Shown piece by piece: positions 59,854 through 64,000 of a stretch of DNA of 64,000 bases; position 1 is the stretch's first letter, and each line of letters opens with the position of its first letter. The stretch covers positions 10,555 through 74,554 of the forward strand of contig CAWISP010000010.1 in assembly GCA_963838775.1 (NCBI GenBank), read 5' to 3'. Under the pieces are notes generated by a model. It did no database searches. It was not told where the DNA came from and worked only from the letters and a program-made list of their open reading frames with translations. Both the position numbers and the translations under genes were made by a program. The stretch comes from Chersky-840 sp963838775 (GTDB lineage Bacteria; Actinomycetota; Acidimicrobiia; Acidimicrobiales; UBA8190).

Positions 59854-61020
59854 TCAGATCCGCTCCAGGATGGTCCCGGTGGCAAGACCTCCACCGCAGC
59901 ACATCGAAACGAGCGCCAAGTTGCCGTCTCGGCGTTCGAGCTCGTGCAGGGCGGTGGTGATGAGCCGGCTACCCGTTGCCCCAACCGGATGGCCGAGCGC
60001 GATGGCGCCACCGTTGACGTTCACTCTGTCCCAGTCGACGTCATGGACCTTCTGCCACGAACAGACGACCGAGGCGAAGGCCTCGTTCACCTCGAAGATG
60101 TCGATGTCGCCGATATTCATGCCGGCCTTGGCCAGAACCTTGGTCGTCGCCGCGATAGGCCCGTCAAGTTGGAAGTACGGATCGGACCCCACCAGGACCT
60201 GTGCGACGGTTCGCGCTCGAGGTCGCAGACCCGCCTCCTTCGCCCTCTCTGCGGACATCCACAAAACAGCGGCGGCACCGTCAGAGATTTGCGACGAGGT
60301 GCCGGCGGTATGGATGCCATCGGGGAGCACTGGCTTGAGAGCGGCAAGGCCCTCTTCCGTGGTGTCACGCAGGCCTTGATCCCGGTCGACCACCCGCAGG
60401 TCGCCAGAGCTTCCCTCGGGCCCGTTCGCTGGTGCCTCGACGGCGAAGACCTCACGTTCAAATCGTCCCTCCGCCCAGGCCCGTGCAGCCCTGCGTTGCG
60501 ACTCGAGCCCGAGGGTGTCCGCGTCGGAGCGGCTGACCGAGTACTTCTGGGCGATGCGCTCGGCCGCACCGAATTGGTCGGGTGTGTCCCACGGGAACCC
60601 GCTCGGGAATGGCCGGCCCGGACCGTTGACAACATTTTGCCCGAGGCCGACCCTGCTCATCGCCTCGACGCCGCACGCGATGGCGACCTCCACGGTACCG
60701 CTCGATATGAGACTCGCCACCAGGTGATTGGCCTGTTGGGAAGAACCGCATTGGCAATCGATAGTGGTAGCGGCAACCTCGTACGGAAGGCCTTGACTGA
60801 GCCAGGCGGTGCGAGTGATGTTGAATGACTGCTCGCCAGCCTGGGAGACGCATCCCCCGAAAATCTGCTCGACCTCGGAGGGATCGAACCCGGTCCTCTT
60901 GATCAATTCGACCTGGGTGGCACCGAGCAACTCTGCGGCGTGGACTCCCGACAGCGCCCCGTTGCGCTTGCCGATCGGGGTGCGCACTGCCTCCACGATT
61001 ACGGGTTGTGTCATCGTCAT
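59854..61020 (-). CDS. Acetyl-CoA C-acetyltransferase (thiolase), FadA5-like
   Basis: A 388-residue thiolase with VIVEAVRTPIGKRNGALSG at the start, the nucleophile CQCGSSQQA (Cys91), NEAFASVV, the histidine GGAIALGHPVGATGSR, and the acid/base cysteine CCGGGLATG. It splits 3-ketoacyl-CoA in beta-oxidation; its resemblance to steroid-chain thiolases such as FadA5 is by eye only. It is upstream of the acyl-CoA synthetase, so the pair probably shortens the same acid chain. Confidence 0.9.
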   Translation of the reverse strand: MTMTQPVIVEAVRTPIGKRNGALSGVHAAELLGATQVELIKRTGFDPSEVEQIFGGCVSQAGEQSFNITRTAWLSQGLPYEVAATTIDCQCGSSQQANHLVASLISSGTVEVAIACGVEAMSRVGLGQNVVNGPGRPFPSGFPWDTPDQFGAAERIAQKYSVSRSDADTLGLESQRRAARAWAEGRFEREVFAVEAPANGPEGSSGDLRVVDRDQGLRDTTEEGLAALKPVLPDGIHTAGTSSQISDGAAAVLWMSAERAKEAGLRPRARTVAQVLVGSDPYFQLDGPIAATTKVLAKAGMNIGDIDIFEVNEAFASVVCSWQKVHDVDWDRVNVNGGAIALGHPVGATGSRLITTALHELERRDGNLALVSMCCGGGLATGTILERI

Positions 61021-61291
61021 TCCCCCTGGCGCGGCCTTGGACCAGTCTCAATGAGTGTCGAGCCGGGACGAGTATAGGGTCTCGATTCGGCTCCGCCCAA
61101 GGAGGAACGCGCGCAGATTGGCTTGCGGCTCGGACGGCGTGTTCGGTGAGAACCTTTGGGCAACTTCTCGTCCGGACCCCGAAGGGGGCGTAACATGGCA
61201 AGACGAAGACGGTGAGCACGAGGAGACAAGGCCCGTCCAGTGAAGGGGGGACGGGGAGCAGGCCCGCCGACACGCCGCTCCCTGACGACGA

Positions 61292-62602
61292 GTGAACGGG
61301 ATCGATCTTCACGACGTTCTGATCGGCGACGACGACGTCGTACCGCGCTCGCGCTACACGAGCGCCCAGTTCGGTGCGCTGGAATTCGAGCGCCTTTGGT
61401 CGCGCGTCTGGCAAGTGGCGTGCCGGGAGGAGGAACTCCCCGAGGTGGGGGACTTCTGCGAGTACCTGATCGGCGACCAGTCGATCTTGATCGTGCGATC
61501 CGCTCCCGACGCGATCGGCGGATATCACAACACGTGCTTACACCGTGGGACGCGCCTCGCAGAAGGCACTGGTCATTTCGACAGCGAGTGCATCCGGTGT
61601 CGGTACCACGCGTGGCGATATGACCTCGAGGGTCATCTCATCGAAGTCGTCGATCCCGACGAGTTCGCGCCGATTCCAGACGGCACCCGTCTCGGTCAGG
61701 TGCGCGTCGACCGATGGGGCGGCTTTGTGTGGGTGTCTTTGGACCCTGGCGCACCTCCGCTCCTCGAGTACCTTGACCCGCTCCCGGCACTGTTGGCTCC
61801 ATACCACCTGGACCGCATGCGAATTCGGTCCTACCGCGCCACCATCCTTCCCGCCAACTGGAAGGTCGTCGTCGATGCCTTCAACGAGGGGTACCACGTC
61901 CAAGGGACACATCCGCAGATCCTGCCGTGGACTGACGATGTCAGCCTCGCCTACGAGTCGCTGGGCATCCACTCGCACTACGGACGGCTGCCCAGCGCTC
62001 GGCGGACACTGCGCCCGAGCCCGCGCCTCGGCCTTCGCGACGACCAATACGACGAAGGTGACATCCTGGCGTCGCTGGTCGCCGGTCTGGGAGCCCTCTT
62101 CTACGACGACGAGCAGGCCCTCGTCGACAAGATCCGTTCTACGTCCGAGAACGGCGAGACGATGTTGAGCCGCTACCAGAAGGGCCGGCGCGAGTTGCTG
62201 GAGAAGCGGGGCGTTCCGGTCGAGCAGTTTTCCGATGACCAACTGACAAGTGCGGACGACGTCTTCTTCTTCCCCAACATGGTCGGACCGATCTATCCGG
62301 GCACCGCCATCATCTTCCGGGTGCGCCCCAACGGACTCGATCCGGACAGTTCGATCAAAGACACGTGGTTCCTCGAATGGCCCCGTGCCGGCGAGATCCG
62401 CCGGCGGCCGCAGCGACGCTTCCATCCGGATTGGACCGAGCGCGACTGGGGCATCATCACGAACCAGGACTACGCCAACATGGAGCACGTGCAGATCGGT
62501 ATGAAGTCTCGGGGAGGACCGGGGCTCCGCCTCAACCGCCGCCAAGAGAGCAACGTCCTGCACATGCACCGAATGATCGATCGCTACCTGGTCGATTCCT
62601 GA
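61292..62602 (+). CDS. Rieske non-heme iron oxygenase, large (alpha) subunit
   Basis: A 436-residue ring-hydroxylating oxygenase. The Rieske cluster ligands are C82-L-H84 (CLH) and C103-x2-H106 (CRYH). The mononuclear iron site is DAFNEGYHVQGTH (His202, His207), with the bridging Asp195 and the third ligand probably in TNQDYANMEH. It should add O2 to an aromatic or steroid ring with electrons from a reductase encoded elsewhere; no beta subunit or ferredoxin gene is in the window. The start is GTG at 61292. Confidence 0.92.
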   Translation: MNGIDLHDVLIGDDDVVPRSRYTSAQFGALEFERLWSRVWQVACREEELPEVGDFCEYLIGDQSILIVRSAPDAIGGYHNTCLHRGTRLAEGTGHFDSECIRCRYHAWRYDLEGHLIEVVDPDEFAPIPDGTRLGQVRVDRWGGFVWVSLDPGAPPLLEYLDPLPALLAPYHLDRMRIRSYRATILPANWKVVVDAFNEGYHVQGTHPQILPWTDDVSLAYESLGIHSHYGRLPSARRTLRPSPRLGLRDDQYDEGDILASLVAGLGALFYDDEQALVDKIRSTSENGETMLSRYQKGRRELLEKRGVPVEQFSDDQLTSADDVFFFPNMVGPIYPGTAIIFRVRPNGLDPDSSIKDTWFLEWPRAGEIRRRPQRRFHPDWTERDWGIITNQDYANMEHVQIGMKSRGGPGLRLNRRQESNVLHMHRMIDRYLVDS

Positions 62603-62845
62603 CGGGTCCGTGGAACACATCGGTTTGCCTGTCAGGATCCCGTGTCACCGTAACGCCGCCAAATTGCTGAGACTATCCTCGCCGTCGACGAACGTCCCTA
62701 TCTTCTGACCGGACCGTTTGCGACCGTCTGGCCAGCATCGGACACCGGAGTCGTCGTTCTCGAAGGCGGACTGCAAGTATTCGTCGGAACTTCCAGGGTG
62801 GCGTCTCTCCTGGGAGTTCGCCCCGTCGGAGCGCTCGGAGAGGTC

Positions 62846-64000
62846 ATGACCATTGAACAGTCATCTGCCGAGGGACACGACCGGCCCTGGGGGGCCCGAA
62901 AAGCGGAGGGACCGCTCGCCGGGCTCCGTGTCATCGAGCTCGCCGGGCTCGGGCCTGGGCCCTTCTGTGCCATGGTCCTTGCCGACCTGGGGGCCGAGGT
63001 CATCCGCCTGGAGCGAGCCGGGATGCCGGCGGCCTCTGCCGGCTCGATCGACCGTCGCCAAGTGCTGACGAGGGGACGCCCCGCATTCGGCGTCGACCTC
63101 AAGCGCGACCAGGGCATCGAACTGGTCCTGCGGATGGTCGAACATGCCGACGTGCTCCTGGAGGGATTCCGCCCCGGTGTCCTCGAACGCCTCGGTCTCG
63201 CACCGACCGTCTGCCTTCGTCGCAATCCGCGGTTGATCTACGGACGGATAACGGGGTACGGGCAGGACGGCCCCCTGGCGGCTGAAGCCGGCCATGACAT
63301 CAATTACATCTCGATTGCCGGTGCTCTTGATCCCATCGGACGACGAGGCGAGGCTCCGGTACCCCCGTTGAATTTGGTCGCCGATTTCGGCGGCGGGGGG
63401 ATGCTCCTCGCCATGGGCATACTCGCCGCTGTGTACGAAAGGATCCACTCGGACCTTGGCCAGGTCGTCGACGCTGCGATGGTAGATGGAGCCGCTCTGC
63501 TCACCACCATGTACCACCAGATGCGGGCGCTGTCGGTCTGGCACGACGAACGCGGGACCAATTCGATGGACACGGGCTCCCATTACTACAACGTGTACGA
63601 GACGTCCGATGGCGAGTTTCTCTCCGTCGGGGCCATGGAACCGCACTTCTACCGGTCGTTCATGAAAGGACTCGGCTTCTCCGACGTGGACATTCCACCC
63701 CAAGACGACCGGTCACAATGGGAGTCCCTGAAGCAGCTCGTCGCCGCGACCATCCGAAGCAGGACCCGGGCCGAATGGTTGGACACGTTCCGCGGTACCG
63801 ACGCCTGCGTGACACCGGTGATGGCACTCGGTGACGCGCGCACCCACCCCCACAACCGCGAGCGCGCCACATTCGTCGACGTCGGAGGAACGGTAGAACC
63901 GGCGCCGGCGCCACGATTCAGCCGCACGCCTCCGCGGGCGCCAACGCCATCGCCTGGCCCTGGCGTGCACTTCACAGAAGAACTCCTGCGTTGGGGACTC
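62846..64000 (+). CDS. CaiB/BaiF-type CoA transferase (partial; runs off the window)
   Basis: The frame stays open from the ATG at 62846 to the last base, 385 codons. It reads PLAGLRVIELAGLGPGPFC, AMVLADLGAEVIRLERAG, DVLLEGFRPGVLERLGL and INYISIAGALDPIG, with the catalytic Asp region VVDAAMVDGAALL. This is the class III CoA transferase/alpha-methylacyl-CoA racemase fold. A Shine-Dalgarno GGAGAGG precedes it. It fits a racemase or transferase step for branched-chain or steroid-type acyl-CoA in the same pathway as the neighbours. The C-terminus lies outside the window. Confidence 0.9.
   Translation, partial: MTIEQSSAEGHDRPWGARKAEGPLAGLRVIELAGLGPGPFCAMVLADLGAEVIRLERAGMPAASAGSIDRRQVLTRGRPAFGVDLKRDQGIELVLRMVEHADVLLEGFRPGVLERLGLAPTVCLRRNPRLIYGRITGYGQDGPLAAEAGHDINYISIAGALDPIGRRGEAPVPPLNLVADFGGGGMLLAMGILAAVYERIHSDLGQVVDAAMVDGAALLTTMYHQMRALSVWHDERGTNSMDTGSHYYNVYETSDGEFLSVGAMEPHFYRSFMKGLGFSDVDIPPQDDRSQWESLKQLVAATIRSRTRAEWLDTFRGTDACVTPVMALGDARTHPHNRERATFVDVGGTVEPAPAPRFSRTPPRAPTPSPGPGVHFTEELLRWGL

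Noticed and set aside
1..64000. CRISPR arrays, tRNA or rRNA genes, a complete insertion sequence or a replication origin
   Set aside because: None was recognised by eye; no regular repeats with unique spacers, no cloverleaf-like tract and no full transposase gene with ends were seen.

Overview
The window is very GC-rich and densely coded, and its gene content is actinobacterial. It holds a WhiB-type Fe-S protein, a HrdB-like group 2 sigma factor, an RskA-type anti-sigma factor with its ECF sigma factor, a tatA-tatB-tatC run, a bacterial Ku protein, an Eis-like acetyltransferase and many GTG starts. Fatty-acid/steroid-type catabolism (FadD17-like ligase, thiolase, Rieske oxygenase, CaiB-type CoA transferase) beside an orphan LivK-like lipoprotein would fit a soil or aquatic Acidimicrobiia-like organism. 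That placement is an inference; no rRNA or tRNA gene was seen.

Layout. 1-4.3 kb: two SRPBCC proteins, a stress pair (PPK2 kinase and universal stress protein), a YceH-like protein, a VOC protein and a small HHCC protein. 4.6-8.0 kb: an amino acid permease, the decayed 3' end of a second copy, an ABM-fold protein and a DUF899 protein. 8.1-12 kb: anti-sigma/sigma pair (sigma frameshifted), a ferritin-like diiron protein overlapping tatA, then tatB and tatC. 12-19 kb: a secreted lipase, then a glycan island (GT4, GT2, a methyltransferase-GT2 fusion) with gene remnants and a transposase tail. 19-25.9 kb: MFS exporter, M48 protease, Ku, and a DrrA/NodI-type ABC transporter with two permeases. 25.9-29.4 kb: ArsR repressor with an operator palindrome, an ArsP-like permease, a PNPOx protein and a PNPOx-UbiA prenyltransferase fusion. 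29.5-41.6 kb: mixed metabolic and membrane genes (Eis-like, hydrolase, AhpD-like, ROK kinase, DUF1543, channel-like protein, DUF167, GH114, GT-C enzyme) ending in a MarR/DHA2 efflux unit. 41.6-46 kb: a group 2 sigma factor with a long structured leader, then ftsH. 46-55.5 kb: small ORFs, amidohydrolase, amine oxidase, SGNH hydrolase, cupin, a leaderless zinc-ribbon gene, a YHYH protein, a solute-binding lipoprotein and WhiB. 55.5-64 kb: a TetR-led catabolic cluster running off the right edge.

Two patterns stand out. First, at least seven loci with otherwise recognisable products carry small indels: ECF sigma, second permease, PNPOx, Eis-like, DUF1543, channel-like protein and a remnant near 13.5 kb; a secreted-protein fragment near 31.86 kb is a possible eighth. 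Either the assembly has residual indel errors or decay and slippage are common; read-level data would decide. Second, two genes have short tandem duplications exactly over their start region (16823-16866 and 50218-50257).

I found no convincing new multi-gene defence or mobile system, no CRISPR array and no complete insertion sequence. The most original leads are the diiron protein overlapping the Tat genes, the structured leader of the sigma gene, the PNPOx-UbiA fusion beside a slippage-prone PNPOx gene, the leaderless zinc-ribbon gene with a palindromic promoter spacer, and two small minus-strand ORFs near 46.2-46.6 kb.
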